Source: Bacteroidaceae bacterium
GTDB taxonomy: Bacteria; Bacteroidota; Bacteroidia; Bacteroidales; Bacteroidaceae
Length of the DNA stretch: 64,000 nt
NCBI GenBank assembly: GCA_017547585.1
Contig: JAFYPH010000061.1
Coordinates: 1-64,000, forward strand
Reading direction: 5' to 3'
Part shown: positions 8,930 through 18,910 of the stretch, piece after piece
Layout of the letters: the number at the start of each line of letters is the position of its first letter
Position numbering within the stretch: position 1 is the stretch's first letter
Notes under the pieces: generated by a model
Told to the model about the DNA's origin: nothing
The model's database searches: none
Seen by the model: only the letters and a program-made list of their open reading frames with translations
Position numbers and translations under genes: made by a program

Positions 8930-11218
8930 ATGAACTTGAGAAGATTATTCAAAAACACACTATTCACAATTATGGCACTCGCGGCAAGCACAGCCGCAGA
9001 TGCGCAGAAAGTAACCGTATCGCCTCTGCCACAAGAGATTAACTGGGGCAGCAAAAAGGCATTCGACAAGAGTGTCGCGTTCAAGGTTAAGGGACTGAAG
9101 AGCGCCGACGCCGACGCTGTTGCACTGCTGCAAAAGAACTTCAACCTCGACGGAAAGAAAATAAAGCTCATCATCGGCGAGAGAGGCGACAAGGCAGTGA
9201 AAAAATACAACTCCATGATTCCCCAAAAGAGCGAGGGCTACTATCTGAGCATCGGCCCCGAGGAGGTTGTCATCGCCGGTAACGACGAGCGCGGCACATA
9301 CTACGGCACACAGACGTTCCTGCAGATAGCATCGGCCGACGAGGTTATGTGCGTAACCATCAGCGACTACCCCGACGTTGCCACACGAGGAATGGTCGAG
9401 GGATATTATGGTAACCCCTACAGCGAGGAGGACAGAAAGAGCATGTTCGAATTTTTCGGCAAGCAGAAGATGAACACCTACATCTACGGCCCCAAAGACG
9501 ACATCTACCACCGAGCAAAATGGCGCGAGGAGTACCCCGCAGCCGAGGCCGCGAAGATTGCCGAGTACGTAAAGGCAGCAAAAGCCAACAAAGTGGACTT
9601 TGTGTGGGCCATCCACCCGGGCAACGACATCAAATGGAATCGCACGGACAGCCTTAACATGATTAAGAAGCTGAATGCCATGTACGAGCTTGGAATACGC
9701 ACCTACGCAGTATTTTTCGATGACATCTGGGGCGAGGGAGCAGACGCCACCCGCCAGGCGGGACTGCTCAACTACATCAGCGACGAATTTGTAAAGAAAC
9801 ACGACGATGTTGCACCGCTCATACTGTGCCCCACACAATACAACAAAGGATGGTCGAGCGGCAACTATCTTGACATTTTGGGCGAGAAGAGCTACAAGGA
9901 GACGAACATCATGTGGACAGGAAACTCCGTCATAGACATGATAAACAAAAAGGACATGGAGTGGATAAACAACCGCATAAAGCGCAACGCCTACATTTGG
10001 CTCAACTACCCCGTGAACGACTATTGCGTGGATCATATGCTCATGGGCCCCACATACGGCAACGACCTTGACATTGCCAATATGCTGGCGGGCTTCACCG
10101 CAAACCCCATGGAGTACGCCGAGGCATCGAAAATATCACTCTACAGCATTGCCGACTACACATGGAACATGGGCGACTACGACGCAGACGCATCGTGGCA
10201 GCGTGCGTTGGAGTATTTTGTACCCGGATGCACCGACGAGTTCCGCCTTTTCTGCGAGAACAACATCGACCTTGGTGTCACCGGCCACGGACTGCGCCGC
10301 CAGGGTGAGTCGCCCCGATTCAATGCCGCATTGCAGCAGTTCGGGAAGCTGATGAACGAGGGTGACACGATAGCCGCAACCAAGCTGCTGACGGCACACT
10401 TCAACCAGATGATTGTTGCTGCCGAGACAATGATTGCAACAAACGAGGCACCGCGCCTGTCGGCCGAGATTGAGCCTTGGTGCAAGGCCATGAAACTGCT
10501 TGCCCTCAAGGGAGTGTCGACAATGAAAATGCTCGCGGCACTGAAAAGCAACCGTCCCGAAGCATTCATAGAGAATTATCTTGACTATCAGAAACTTGAC
10601 AAACAGCAGATGGCACTTCGTTCGCGCGACTTCCCCGGCTCGATAAAGGCCCCCAACCCCGTGGTTGCAACAACGTTCATCGTGCCTTTCATCAAGAAAA
10701 GCGTAGCGCAATACATTGACGAGTACAAAAAAGCATACGACTACAGGCTGGACGTATTCCCCAAACAGGTGGTGGAGAATGGAAAATATTTCATAAAGGT
10801 GAACGGAAAATTCCTTACCAACGAAAAGGAGAATACCCCGAGAACAGCGCCCGTATTCAAGGACGAGCGAGACATGGTTAAGCCCCAGCGTCAGGAGTGG
10901 ATAATTTCGCTCGACACAGACACTGAGCGCTACAAAATTGTTAACGCGCAGGACAACCGCTACCTTAACGAGACTGGCTCATTCTCGGCCGGCAACAGCA
11001 CCAACCCCTACGACGCAACGTGGCACACATACATACTGAAACGCGGAGCGAACGGTAAATTCTCGATACATACAGCCGGAAGAGCCGGAAAGAATTTCTG
11101 GATGGTGACACCCGACAACGACCGCGTCTACAACAGCGGCTATCTTGGCGAGAGCTACAAAAAGATGGGCGAAGAAGAAAAATGCATCTTCGAATTTGTG
11201 CCTATTAACGAGAAATAG
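8930..11218 (+). CDS. GH84 beta-N-acetylhexosaminidase (O-GlcNAcase-like)
   Basis: A 762-residue secreted enzyme removing terminal N-acetylglucosamine by substrate-assisted catalysis. After a signal peptide comes a GH20b/GH84-type N-terminal domain (about 30-150). The catalytic barrel begins with RGMVEGYYGNPYSEEDR, the hallmark of GH84. The catalytic Asp pair is in VFFDDIWG at about 262-268. Residues 620-762 form an extra C-terminal domain (KFLTNEKENT, RYLNETGSF) that looks like a sugar-binding beta-trefoil or lectin-like module; that is inference. The family includes the Bacteroides thetaiotaomicron enzyme BT4395. It stands alone, followed by a terminator. Confidence 0.93.
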   Translation: MNLRRLFKNTLFTIMALAASTAADAQKVTVSPLPQEINWGSKKAFDKSVAFKVKGLKSADADAVALLQKNFNLDGKKIKLIIGERGDKAVKKYNSMIPQKSEGYYLSIGPEEVVIAGNDERGTYYGTQTFLQIASADEVMCVTISDYPDVATRGMVEGYYGNPYSEEDRKSMFEFFGKQKMNTYIYGPKDDIYHRAKWREEYPAAEAAKIAEYVKAAKANKVDFVWAIHPGNDIKWNRTDSLNMIKKLNAMYELGIRTYAVFFDDIWGEGADATRQAGLLNYISDEFVKKHDDVAPLILCPTQYNKGWSSGNYLDILGEKSYKETNIMWTGNSVIDMINKKDMEWINNRIKRNAYIWLNYPVNDYCVDHMLMGPTYGNDLDIANMLAGFTANPMEYAEASKISLYSIADYTWNMGDYDADASWQRALEYFVPGCTDEFRLFCENNIDLGVTGHGLRRQGESPRFNAALQQFGKLMNEGDTIAATKLLTAHFNQMIVAAETMIATNEAPRLSAEIEPWCKAMKLLALKGVSTMKMLAALKSNRPEAFIENYLDYQKLDKQQMALRSRDFPGSIKAPNPVVATTFIVPFIKKSVAQYIDEYKKAYDYRLDVFPKQVVENGKYFIKVNGKFLTNEKENTPRTAPVFKDERDMVKPQRQEWIISLDTDTERYKIVNAQDNRYLNETGSFSAGNSTNPYDATWHTYILKRGANGKFSIHTAGRAGKNFWMVTPDNDRVYNSGYLGESYKKMGEEEKCIFEFVPINEK

Positions 11219-11244
11219 CCACTGCACGACACGCACAATAGCAG

Positions 11245-11283
11245 AATGTTACCCGCGTATTTAAACGTTGGGTAACATTTTTT
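11245..11283 (+). terminator. Terminator after the GH84 gene
   Basis: AATGTTACCC (11245-11254) pairs with GGGTAACATT (11270-11279) and is followed by a run of T to 11283. It lies 27 nt after the GH84 stop. Confidence 0.8.
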
Positions 11284-11351
11284 ATAATATATTGTTAATA
11301 AAGAGTTCATAAGAATAACAGGAATTAGAATTAAGCAATGATTTTTTTTGC

Positions 11352-11359
11352 TATCTTTG
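11352..11359 (+). promoter_or_regulatory. Promoter -7 box for the parAB operon
   Basis: TATCTTTG followed by GCAAAC fits the -7 consensus and is 125 nt before parA. The -33 element is not clear. The rest of the 266-nt gap after the terminator is A/T rich without other recognisable signals. Confidence 0.5.
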
Positions 11360-11484
11360 CAAACAAAAGTTTGCGAACATAGACTGCGCTCATTGCGAAT
11401 GAAAATAAATTTTCACCCATTCGCCTGCACTATCTTCGCAACATTGCTGTTGCAAAAAGCGACAAACACAACAAACTGAGAAAA

Positions 11485-12249
11485 ATGGGAAAAATAATTG
11501 CTTTAGCCAACCAGAAAGGCGGAGTGGGAAAAACCACCACAGCCATTAATCTTGCAGCCTCATTGGCAACATTGGGCAAGAAAGTTCTGGTAATAGACGC
11601 CGACCCGCAGGCAAACGCCTCGTCGGGATTGGGCATTGACATTAGACAGATAAAAAACTCAATATACGAATGCCTCATCAGCGGCTCGACACCCGAAGAG
11701 GGTATCCACCACACATGCATCGAGGGGCTGGACATCATTCCCTCGCACATTGACCTTGTGGGTGCAGAGATTGAAATGCTGGACATGCCCAACCGCGAGA
11801 ATATAATGAAGAATTCGCTTGCAGCCATCAAGGACGCATACGACTATCTGCTCATTGACTGTTCGCCGTCGCTGGGACTCATCACCGTAAACTCGCTCAC
11901 AGCAGCCGACTCGGTGATAATACCCGTGCAGTGCGAATATTTCGCTCTCGAGGGAATCAGCAAGCTGCTGAACACCATCAAGATTATAAAGTCGAAGCTT
12001 AACCCCGCGCTCGACATTGAGGGATTCCTGCTCACAATGTACAATTCGCGCCTGAGACTGAGCAACCAGATTTACAATGAAGTGAAAAAGCACTTCCGCG
12101 AGCTTGTATTCAACACTGTGATACAGAGAAACATCCGTCTGGGCGAAGCACCCAGCATGGGCATTCCCGTTATTTTGTACGACGCCGACTCGATAGGAGC
12201 AAGAAACTACCTTGCGTTGGCCGAAGAAATCACACAAAGAAAAAATTAA
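11485..12249 (+). CDS. parA: Chromosome partitioning ATPase ParA (Soj)
   Basis: A 254-residue deviant-Walker ATPase that drives segregation of the origin region together with ParB. Walker A is NQKGGVGKTTTAINLA at about 9-24, with the signature second Lys. Walker A' is LVIDADPQANASSGLG and Walker B is YLLIDCSPSLGL. The size is that of chromosomal Soj proteins. It is followed by parB after 3 nt, and begins a five-gene operon running to the RelA/SpoT gene. Confidence 0.97.
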   Translation: MGKIIALANQKGGVGKTTTAINLAASLATLGKKVLVIDADPQANASSGLGIDIRQIKNSIYECLISGSTPEEGIHHTCIEGLDIIPSHIDLVGAEIEMLDMPNRENIMKNSLAAIKDAYDYLLIDCSPSLGLITVNSLTAADSVIIPVQCEYFALEGISKLLNTIKIIKSKLNPALDIEGFLLTMYNSRLRLSNQIYNEVKKHFRELVFNTVIQRNIRLGEAPSMGIPVILYDADSIGARNYLALAEEITQRKN

Positions 12250-12252
12250 CAG

Positions 12253-13137
12253 ATGACAAAGAAATTCACACTTGGCAGAGGACTCGACGCACTAATCTCG
12301 ACAGAGGCGGTGCGCACGTCGGGCTCGTCGTCCATAGGAGAGATAAAATTGAGCCAGATTGAGGCCAATCCCAACCAGCCCCGTCGCGAGTTCAGCGAGG
12401 AGTCGTTGCGCGAGCTTGCCGACTCGATAAGAGAGATAGGCATCGTGCAGCCCATCACCCTGCGCGAGATTGAGGGCGAGCGCTATCAGATTATTGCCGG
12501 CGAGCGCCGCTTCCGCGCGTCGCAGCTTGCAGGCAAAGATACAATCCCCGCCTACATTGTCACTGCCGACGACGAGAGCACAATGGAAATGGCCCTTGTC
12601 GAGAACATCCAGCGCGAGGACCTGAACGCACTCGAAATTGCTCTTGCCTATCAGATGCTCATCGAGCAGAATAACCTTTCGCAGGAGCAGTTGAGCAAAC
12701 GCGTGGGCAAAGGCCGCGCAACAATCGCCAACTTCCTGCGTCTGCTGAAGCTCCCCGCACCCGTGCAGATGGCACTGAAGGAGAAGCGCATAGACATGGG
12801 ACACGCACGCGCACTTTTGTCGCTCGACGACCCCAAACAGCAGATTGAGGTATTCAAAGAGATACAGAAAAACGACTACTCTGTGAGACAGGTAGAGGAG
12901 CTTGTTCGCCGCATAAAGGAGGAGGGATTCGAAGAGAAAGTAGCGAAGAAGAGCGAGGAGCAGCATCAGAATATGGCCGTATACAGCCAGCTGAAAAAGC
13001 AGCTCACACAGTTCTTCCAGACACCCGTGCAGCTGACAAGCACAGCCAAAGGAAACGGCAAGATAAGCATCAAGTTCAAGGACGAACAGGAGCTTGAGCG
13101 AATAATATCTATTTTCGACAAACTAAACAAACAGTAA
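12253..13137 (+). CDS. parB: Chromosome partitioning protein ParB (Spo0J)
   Basis: A 294-residue parS-binding CTPase. It begins with the family start KFTLGRGLDALIS. The N-terminal CTP-binding domain has QPRREFSEESLRELADSI and the GERRFRA box (IIAGERRFRASQLAG). The helix-turn-helix lies at about 145-170 (LSQEQLSKRVGKGRATIANFLRLLKLP). The C-terminal 40 residues are the dimer domain. No parS of the usual form (GTTTCACGTGAAAC) was found in the window. Confidence 0.97.
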   Translation: MTKKFTLGRGLDALISTEAVRTSGSSSIGEIKLSQIEANPNQPRREFSEESLRELADSIREIGIVQPITLREIEGERYQIIAGERRFRASQLAGKDTIPAYIVTADDESTMEMALVENIQREDLNALEIALAYQMLIEQNNLSQEQLSKRVGKGRATIANFLRLLKLPAPVQMALKEKRIDMGHARALLSLDDPKQQIEVFKEIQKNDYSVRQVEELVRRIKEEGFEEKVAKKSEEQHQNMAVYSQLKKQLTQFFQTPVQLTSTAKGNGKISIKFKDEQELERIISIFDKLNKQ

Positions 13138-13138
13138 T

Positions 13139-13888
13139 TTGTTACCGAAACGAGCAACATACAAACTGCATATAGTGGCAATGGCAATGATGCTGTTGCT
13201 TGCAACGGGAGTATCGGCACAGGTTGTCGCCGACTCAACAAAGAGCGAAGGCAACATTCCCGAAAAAATATCGATTGAGCAGACTGCAAACGACACTCTC
13301 AGCATCGACAGCGTGCAAAGAGAGACTGCGGCTCTCGCGAGCGACAGCAGCCGAGTGTCGAAAAAGCGCTCGGCGACAGGCGTCACCGAAAGAATCGCAC
13401 GCTTCAAGCCCGAGCCCTACAAGGCTACGTGGCTCGCAGTGGTGCTTCCCGGTGCCGGACAGATATACAACCGCAAATATTGGAAGCTGCCCATCGTCTA
13501 CGGAGGAATCATGGGCTGTCTGTATGCCTACAACTGGAACAACCAGATGTACAGCGACTATCGTCAGGCGTTCCTCGACATTATGGACGCCGACCCCAAC
13601 AGCAAGAGCTACGAGACATTCTTCCCGTCGGGTTACGATTTTCAGAGCAACGAAGAGTACCTGAAGGAGCTTTTCAAGAAACGCAAGAACCGCTATCGTC
13701 GCTGGCGCGACCTCAGCGTGTTTGCCTGCGTGGGAGTCTATCTTGTATCCATTGTCGATGCATACGTCGACGCCCACCTTTCGAGCTTCGACATCAGCGA
13801 GGACATCAACCTGAGCATCCACCCCGACGTACAGCCCTCGGGTGCCAACGGCAACTACTATGGACTGAACTGCAACATTTCATTTTAA
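13139..13888 (+). CDS. DUF5683 membrane protein
   Basis: A 249-residue protein of unknown function in the DUF5683 family. The longest frame starts at TTG 13139, one base after the parB stop. That start gives a full signal peptide with a basic n-region (LPKRATYK) and ends in GVSAQ; the later ATGs (MAMMLLL) would lack it, so TTG is preferred. The conserved core is WLAVVLPGAGQIYNRKYWKLP at about 100-120, then a hydrophobic stretch. A second hydrophobic stretch is VFACVGVYLVSIVDAYVDAHL near 200. The family is usually found beside ParB and the lytic transglycosylase in Bacteroidales, as here. Confidence 0.85.
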   Translation: MLPKRATYKLHIVAMAMMLLLATGVSAQVVADSTKSEGNIPEKISIEQTANDTLSIDSVQRETAALASDSSRVSKKRSATGVTERIARFKPEPYKATWLAVVLPGAGQIYNRKYWKLPIVYGGIMGCLYAYNWNNQMYSDYRQAFLDIMDADPNSKSYETFFPSGYDFQSNEEYLKELFKKRKNRYRRWRDLSVFACVGVYLVSIVDAYVDAHLSSFDISEDINLSIHPDVQPSGANGNYYGLNCNISF

Positions 13889-13900
13889 AAAAGAACACAA

Positions 13901-15235
13901 TTGAAAAATATAGCGACTATACTATTTACACTTTTGTGCTGCACCACCCTGCAGGCACAGAATGACACCGCACGCATCGACCTTGAGAATTTGGGAGTGG
14001 TGGCGGAGAAGATGACCGCAAACTACGACAAGCCTCTGAGTGCGTTGCACTTGGACTACATAAGCGACAAAGACAGCATAAAATTTGACATTCCCGAGAG
14101 CATGATGCTCGACATTGACAGCCTCATGAACAACTGGCAGTCGCGCACACTGCTGCAGCTGCTCGAGAACGACAGCATAGGCGAGGCGCTCCCCGTGAAC
14201 GACTCCATCTACGCCGATCGTCTCGACCGCCTGCCCTCGATAATAGAAATGACATACAACGACGTAACCAAGCAGTTCATAGAGCGTTACGCTACCAAGC
14301 ACCGTCGTTTGGTGTCGAACATGCTGGGACTCTCGACCTATTATCTGCCCATGATAGAGAGCGCGCTCGACAGCTACAATATGCCCCAAGAGCTCAAATA
14401 TCTGCCGATAATTGAGTCGGCATTCAACCCCAAGGCAGTGTCGCGCGTGGGAGCCAAAGGATTGTGGCAGTTTATGTTCCCGACCGGAAAATTTTATGGT
14501 CTCAAGGCCAACAGCTACATTGACGAGCGTTTCGACCCGCTGAAGTCGACACACGCAGCCATACGCTATCTGCGCGACCTCTACAAATTCTTCCAGAGCT
14601 GGGACCTTGCGATAGCAGCCTACAACTGCGGCCCAGGAAACGTGAAAAAGGCAATCATACGTTCGGGCGGAAAGACAAATTTCTGGCAAATTTACCGTTT
14701 CCTGCCCCGCGAGACACGCGGATATGTTCCTGCGTTCATCGCCGCAAACTACATTATGACCTACTACGAGGAGCATGGAATCACCCCCATGGAGCCCTCG
14801 CTGCCCATAGCAACAGACACGGTGCACGTGAACAAGAACCTGCACTTCTCGCAGGTGTCGGAGCTGTGCAACATCGAGCTCGAGGCCATCAGGGCCATGA
14901 ATCCCCAATACATCAGAGACATTATTCCCGGCAAGAGCGGTACCTGCGTATTGCGTCTGCCCAACGAGACAATAACCAGCCTGCTCAATCTGGGCGACTC
15001 TGTATACAAGCACAAAGAGGAGGTATTCTTCCCCGCCACACAGCTTGCGCAGCTCGAAAAGGGTGTCAAGCTGAACGACGGAGGCCGCAGCACAAGCAAA
15101 CGCCACAAGGTGCGCAACGGCGAGACACTCTCGACCATTGCACGCAAGTACGGCGTCTCGGTGAAACAGCTGATGCGCGCCAACGGATTGAAAAATACAA
15201 ATATCAGAGCCGGACGTTACATTAATATATATTGA
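13901..15235 (+). CDS. mltD: Membrane-bound lytic transglycosylase with LysM (MltD-like)
   Basis: A 444-residue periplasmic murein hydrolase that cleaves glycan strands to 1,6-anhydro ends. The start is TTG 13901, as no nearby ATG would keep the signal peptide (LKNIATILFTLLCCTTLQAQ). The SLT domain is at about 160-310: the catalytic Glu is in IESAFNPKAVSRVGAKGLWQFM, and AAYNCGPGNVKKAI follows. A LysM repeat closes the protein (VRNGETLSTIARKYGVSV). E. coli MltD has the same order, though with more LysM repeats. Confidence 0.93.
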   Translation: MKNIATILFTLLCCTTLQAQNDTARIDLENLGVVAEKMTANYDKPLSALHLDYISDKDSIKFDIPESMMLDIDSLMNNWQSRTLLQLLENDSIGEALPVNDSIYADRLDRLPSIIEMTYNDVTKQFIERYATKHRRLVSNMLGLSTYYLPMIESALDSYNMPQELKYLPIIESAFNPKAVSRVGAKGLWQFMFPTGKFYGLKANSYIDERFDPLKSTHAAIRYLRDLYKFFQSWDLAIAAYNCGPGNVKKAIIRSGGKTNFWQIYRFLPRETRGYVPAFIAANYIMTYYEEHGITPMEPSLPIATDTVHVNKNLHFSQVSELCNIELEAIRAMNPQYIRDIIPGKSGTCVLRLPNETITSLLNLGDSVYKHKEEVFFPATQLAQLEKGVKLNDGGRSTSKRHKVRNGETLSTIARKYGVSVKQLMRANGLKNTNIRAGRYINIY

Positions 15236-15239
15236 TGTC

Positions 15240-17480
15240 ATGGAAACAAACGAAGAGAAACGCCGCATAGAGGAAGAGGCCGAAATTTCGGCCGCCTTTC
15301 AGGAATTGCTCGACACCTATCTTGCGTCGCAGCACAGACGCAAGGTGGATATCATCACAAAAGCCTTCAACTTTGCACGACAGGCCCATAAGGGCGTGCG
15401 TCGTAACAGCGGCGAGGCGTACATCATGCACCCGCTGGCAGTGGCGCGCATCGTCTGCGCCGAAATAGGCCTGGGCTCGACATCTATCTGCGCGGCACTG
15501 CTGCACGACGTTGTCGAAGACACAGACTATACGGTGGAGGATATACGCAACCTCTTCGGAGAAAAAATTGCACAGATTGTAGACGGACTCACGAAAATTT
15601 CGGGAGGAGTGTTCGGCACACAGGCATCGGTGCAGGCCGAGAATTTCAAGAAACTGCTGCTCACCATGAGCGAGGATATCCGCGTGATTCTCATCAAGAT
15701 AGCCGACCGACTGCACAATATGCGCACCCTCGCGTACATGCCCGTCAACAAGCAATATAAGATTGCAGGCGAGACTCTTTACATCTACGCTCCCATCGCC
15801 TACCGCCTGGGATTGAGCCGCATAAAGACAGAGCTCGAAAACCTCAGCTTCCGCTACGAGCACCCCGAGGAGTACGAAAAGATTCAAAAGAAACTCGCAA
15901 AGACACAGCTTGAGCGCGACAAGCTCTATAATGATTTTATAAGCCCCATACGCAAAGAGCTGGACGCACTTGGATTCAGCTACCGCATCATGGGACGTCT
16001 GAAGTCGCCCTACTCCATCTGGAACAAGATGCAGACGAAGCACATTGCCTTCGAGGACATCTACGACATTCTTGCCGTGCGCATCGTCTTTACCCCGCGC
16101 GAGGGCAAGGACGAGAACAACGAGTGCTTCAACATTTACATTGCACTCACAAAGCTGTACGACGTGCACCCCGACCGTCTGCGCGACTGGGTGAACAAGC
16201 CCCGCGCCAACGGCTACCGCGCGCTTCAGGCAACATTCATGAGCAAGCAGGGCGAGTGGATAGAGGTGCAGATACGCAGCGAGCAGATGGACGAGATTGC
16301 CGAGAAAGGCGTTGCCGCACACTGGAAATACAAGAACAAAGAGAACAGCAACGGCAAGGACGAAATGCTCGACGACTGGCTGCACACGATAAAAGAGATT
16401 CTCGACGACCCGCAGCCCAATGCACTCGACTTTCTCGACACCATAAAGCTGAATCTCTATGCAACGGAGATTTTCGTCTTTACCCCCAAGGGCGAAATTA
16501 TGACAATGCCGCAGAACTGTACGGCTCTGGACCTCGCATACAGCATACACACATTCTTGGGCAACCACTGCATAGGCGCAAAGGTGAATCACAAGCTTGT
16601 GCCCATGAATCATGTGCTGCAGAGTGGCGACCAGGTGGAGATTCTAACCTCTAACTCACAGCATGTTCAGGCAAATTGGCTGTCGTTTGCAACCACCGCC
16701 AAGGCCCGCGCAAAGATACAGGCTGCCCTGCGACGCGAACAGCGTAAGATACAGAAAGAGGGCGAAGAGAGGCTCAATGCGTTCCTCGAAAAGGAGGAGC
16801 TCGGAAGCTTCGCCAACAACATCGAAAGAATATGGCTGCACCACAACCTCAAGGACAAAGAGGAGTTGCTCACAGCCATTGGCAACGGCACCATCACTTT
16901 GGGCGAAGAGGACAAAGAGGCACTCTTGGGCAACCAGAAACGCCGCTTCTCGTTCTTCTTCTTCAACAAGGAAGAGAAGAAAGAGGAGAAAAAGCAGAGC
17001 AACATTGCCTCTTTCGACGACGTTGACCGCAAGCGTCCCATCATTCTCACCGACGAGAATCTGCAGAAAGATTTTATCATTGCCGACTGCTGCCACCCTA
17101 TTCCCGGCGACGACATTCTCGGCTACTACGACGAGAACAAGCACATTGTGATACACAAACGCCAATGCCCCGTAGCCGATAGGCTGAAGAGCAGCCACGG
17201 CGATCGCATACTATCGGCCAGCTGGGACACCCGCCGTCTGCACCAATTCATCGTGCCCATAAACATCAAGGGCATCGACCGCATAGGCATCATTAATCAG
17301 ATTACAGAGATTACTTCGCAGCAGATGAACGTGAACATCCAAAAGTTCGAATTCGAGAACAAGAATGGAGTTTTCGAGTGCAACGTATGGCTGAACATCC
17401 GCGACGTGAACGACGTGAAGCTGCTGTGCGAAAAGCTGAAAAAGATAGAGGGGATTCAAAGTGTGGCACGCGTAGACTGA
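15240..17480 (+). CDS. rsh: Bifunctional (p)ppGpp synthetase/hydrolase
   Basis: A 746-residue long RelA/SpoT homologue controlling the stringent response. The HD hydrolase domain (about 40-190) keeps YIMHPLAVARIV and LLHDVVEDT, so hydrolysis should be active. The synthetase domain (about 240-350) has YRIMGRLKSPYSIWNKM and YDILAVRIVF. A TGS domain (about 400-460, EIFVFTPKGEIMTMPQNCTALDLAYSIH) and a C-terminal ACT domain (about 670-746) complete the usual order. It closes the parA operon and converges on merR with only 18 nt between and no clear terminator. Confidence 0.96.
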   Translation: METNEEKRRIEEEAEISAAFQELLDTYLASQHRRKVDIITKAFNFARQAHKGVRRNSGEAYIMHPLAVARIVCAEIGLGSTSICAALLHDVVEDTDYTVEDIRNLFGEKIAQIVDGLTKISGGVFGTQASVQAENFKKLLLTMSEDIRVILIKIADRLHNMRTLAYMPVNKQYKIAGETLYIYAPIAYRLGLSRIKTELENLSFRYEHPEEYEKIQKKLAKTQLERDKLYNDFISPIRKELDALGFSYRIMGRLKSPYSIWNKMQTKHIAFEDIYDILAVRIVFTPREGKDENNECFNIYIALTKLYDVHPDRLRDWVNKPRANGYRALQATFMSKQGEWIEVQIRSEQMDEIAEKGVAAHWKYKNKENSNGKDEMLDDWLHTIKEILDDPQPNALDFLDTIKLNLYATEIFVFTPKGEIMTMPQNCTALDLAYSIHTFLGNHCIGAKVNHKLVPMNHVLQSGDQVEILTSNSQHVQANWLSFATTAKARAKIQAALRREQRKIQKEGEERLNAFLEKEELGSFANNIERIWLHHNLKDKEELLTAIGNGTITLGEEDKEALLGNQKRRFSFFFFNKEEKKEEKKQSNIASFDDVDRKRPIILTDENLQKDFIIADCCHPIPGDDILGYYDENKHIVIHKRQCPVADRLKSSHGDRILSASWDTRRLHQFIVPINIKGIDRIGIINQITEITSQQMNVNIQKFEFENKNGVFECNVWLNIRDVNDVKLLCEKLKKIEGIQSVARVD

Positions 17481-17498
17481 CCACAATGACGGCGGGCA

Positions 17499-17849
17499 TC
17501 AAAGCTCGCCAAGAGCATCGCGCAGGCCAATAAGCTCGGCACGTATCGAACGCAAGCGCTCGATGACAGAGCTGTCAATCTCGGCCTGCTTGACCTTTCC
17601 ACGACCTTTAAGATAGGTCTGCGCACCCGAGAGCGTCATTCCCTTCTCTTTTACAAGATGATGCACAAGCTTTACAGCCTGAAGGTCGTCCTTTGTGTAG
17701 CGACGCACTCCGTTCGTGCCCTTCTGCGGGGCAATCTGCTTGAATACAGTCTCCCAATAGCGCAGAGTGCTCTCGTTGACGCCAACCTCGGCGGCAACCT
17801 CTCCAATGGAGTAAAAGAGCTTGTGATTCTTGTTTCTGTTGAGTGCCAT
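17499..17849 (-). CDS. MerR-family regulator
   Basis: A 116-residue DNA-binding protein. The winged helix has the MerR pattern YSIGEVAAEVGVNESTLRYWE near the N-terminus, then GVRRYTKDDLQAVKLVHHLV and a short C-terminal coiled helix. It has no obvious ligand-binding domain. I chose ATG 17849 (MALNRNKNHK) because it leaves 17 nt after the M23 gene; an ATG at 17870 would overlap that gene's stop. This short MerR next to an M23 peptidase is a recurring Bacteroidales pair. Its targets are not known from the sequence. Confidence 0.9.
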   Translation of the reverse strand: MALNRNKNHKLFYSIGEVAAEVGVNESTLRYWETVFKQIAPQKGTNGVRRYTKDDLQAVKLVHHLVKEKGMTLSGAQTYLKGRGKVKQAEIDSSVIERLRSIRAELIGLRDALGEL

Positions 17850-17866
17850 CGTCGGGAGTAAATGTA

Positions 17867-18835
17867 TCAATCGTAAACTTTGCCGTGATTCTCGGCCATG
17901 CGCAACATTTCGTCGTAGCCGTCGGCATCAAGATCCATAAAATAGTAGTTCACAGGGTTCACCTTGCGACCTTTGAGCACAACCTCGTAGTGCAGGTGAG
18001 GGCCGGTACTCTTGCCCGAGTTTCCACTGTCGGCAATATACTCGCCACGCACAACCTTCTGCCCCACCTTTACCTTGGAGCTGTGCAGATGGGCGTAACG
18101 TGTGCGATAGCCATAGCCGTGGTCGAGCTCGACGGTCATTCCGTAGCCTGTCTCCCATTTTGAAGAGACAACAACAGCGTCGCCCGTAGCATAGACAGGC
18201 GTGCGAATGTCGCACGAGAAGTCCATTCCCGAATGGAATTTCTGAGTCTTGTAGATGGGGTCTATACGATAGCCGTAACCCGACGCGGTCTTTTTAAGGT
18301 CGCGGTTGGCAATGGGCTGTATGGCAGGCAGATGCTTGAGGTACTCCTCTTGGTCTTTGCTGAGCTCGACAATCTCGTCGAACGACTTTATCTGCAGATA
18401 GAGCTGTTTGGCGAGCATGTCCGCCTTTTGGGTAGTCTCTACCACAAGAGCGGCATTGTCCATATCCATAAGTTCATCGTAGCGTCCCGTGCCTCCGTAG
18501 CCCGACGTACGGGCAGCCTCGGCAACAGGCTCGGCATTCATCAGCACACGATAGAGATTGTCGTCGCGCTGCTGTATATCACCGAGCACCTCCATCGCAT
18601 CGTCCAGACGCTGCGAGAGAATGCGGTACTGCGCAAGAAGTTTGGAATTCTCCTCTTGCACCTCTTTGAGCGACGGTGTCTGAATACAAAGGTAAAAGAC
18701 AAGGAAAGAGAGTCCGCCGAAGATGAAGAAAAAGAGAAAACCGCGCAACCACGTAAGGATTTTCTGTGCCGTATTGGGGTACACCCTGTCGTAGGTGCGT
18801 GTCTTTTGGTTGAATATGTAATATACTTTGCGCAT
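17867..18835 (-). CDS. M23 family murein endopeptidase
   Basis: A 322-residue peptidase predicted to cut peptidoglycan cross-links. A single N-terminal membrane helix (about 28-50, GFLFFFIFGGLSFLVFYL) anchors it, followed by a coiled coil (about 55-100). The LytM domain is at about 190-300 with the zinc ligands in HSGMDF and HLHYE, so it should be active. The start is MRKVYYIFNQKTRTYDR, a common N-terminus in Bacteroidetes homologues. It is upstream of, and probably cotranscribed with, merR. Confidence 0.93.
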   Translation of the reverse strand: MRKVYYIFNQKTRTYDRVYPNTAQKILTWLRGFLFFFIFGGLSFLVFYLCIQTPSLKEVQEENSKLLAQYRILSQRLDDAMEVLGDIQQRDDNLYRVLMNAEPVAEAARTSGYGGTGRYDELMDMDNAALVVETTQKADMLAKQLYLQIKSFDEIVELSKDQEEYLKHLPAIQPIANRDLKKTASGYGYRIDPIYKTQKFHSGMDFSCDIRTPVYATGDAVVVSSKWETGYGMTVELDHGYGYRTRYAHLHSSKVKVGQKVVRGEYIADSGNSGKSTGPHLHYEVVLKGRKVNPVNYYFMDLDADGYDEMLRMAENHGKVYD

Positions 18836-18910
18836 ATAGATGTAAAATGCCTATTAATTTTGCCGAGCCGGACGAAGATTGGAACTTATCCTCCTATTTT
18901 CGCCGAAAGT

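Noticed and set aside
14817..14837. GTGCACGTGAACA inside the transglycosylase gene as a parS site
   Set aside because: Only the central CACGTG and part of one arm agree with parS; about half of the outer positions do not match and it lies in conserved coding sequence.
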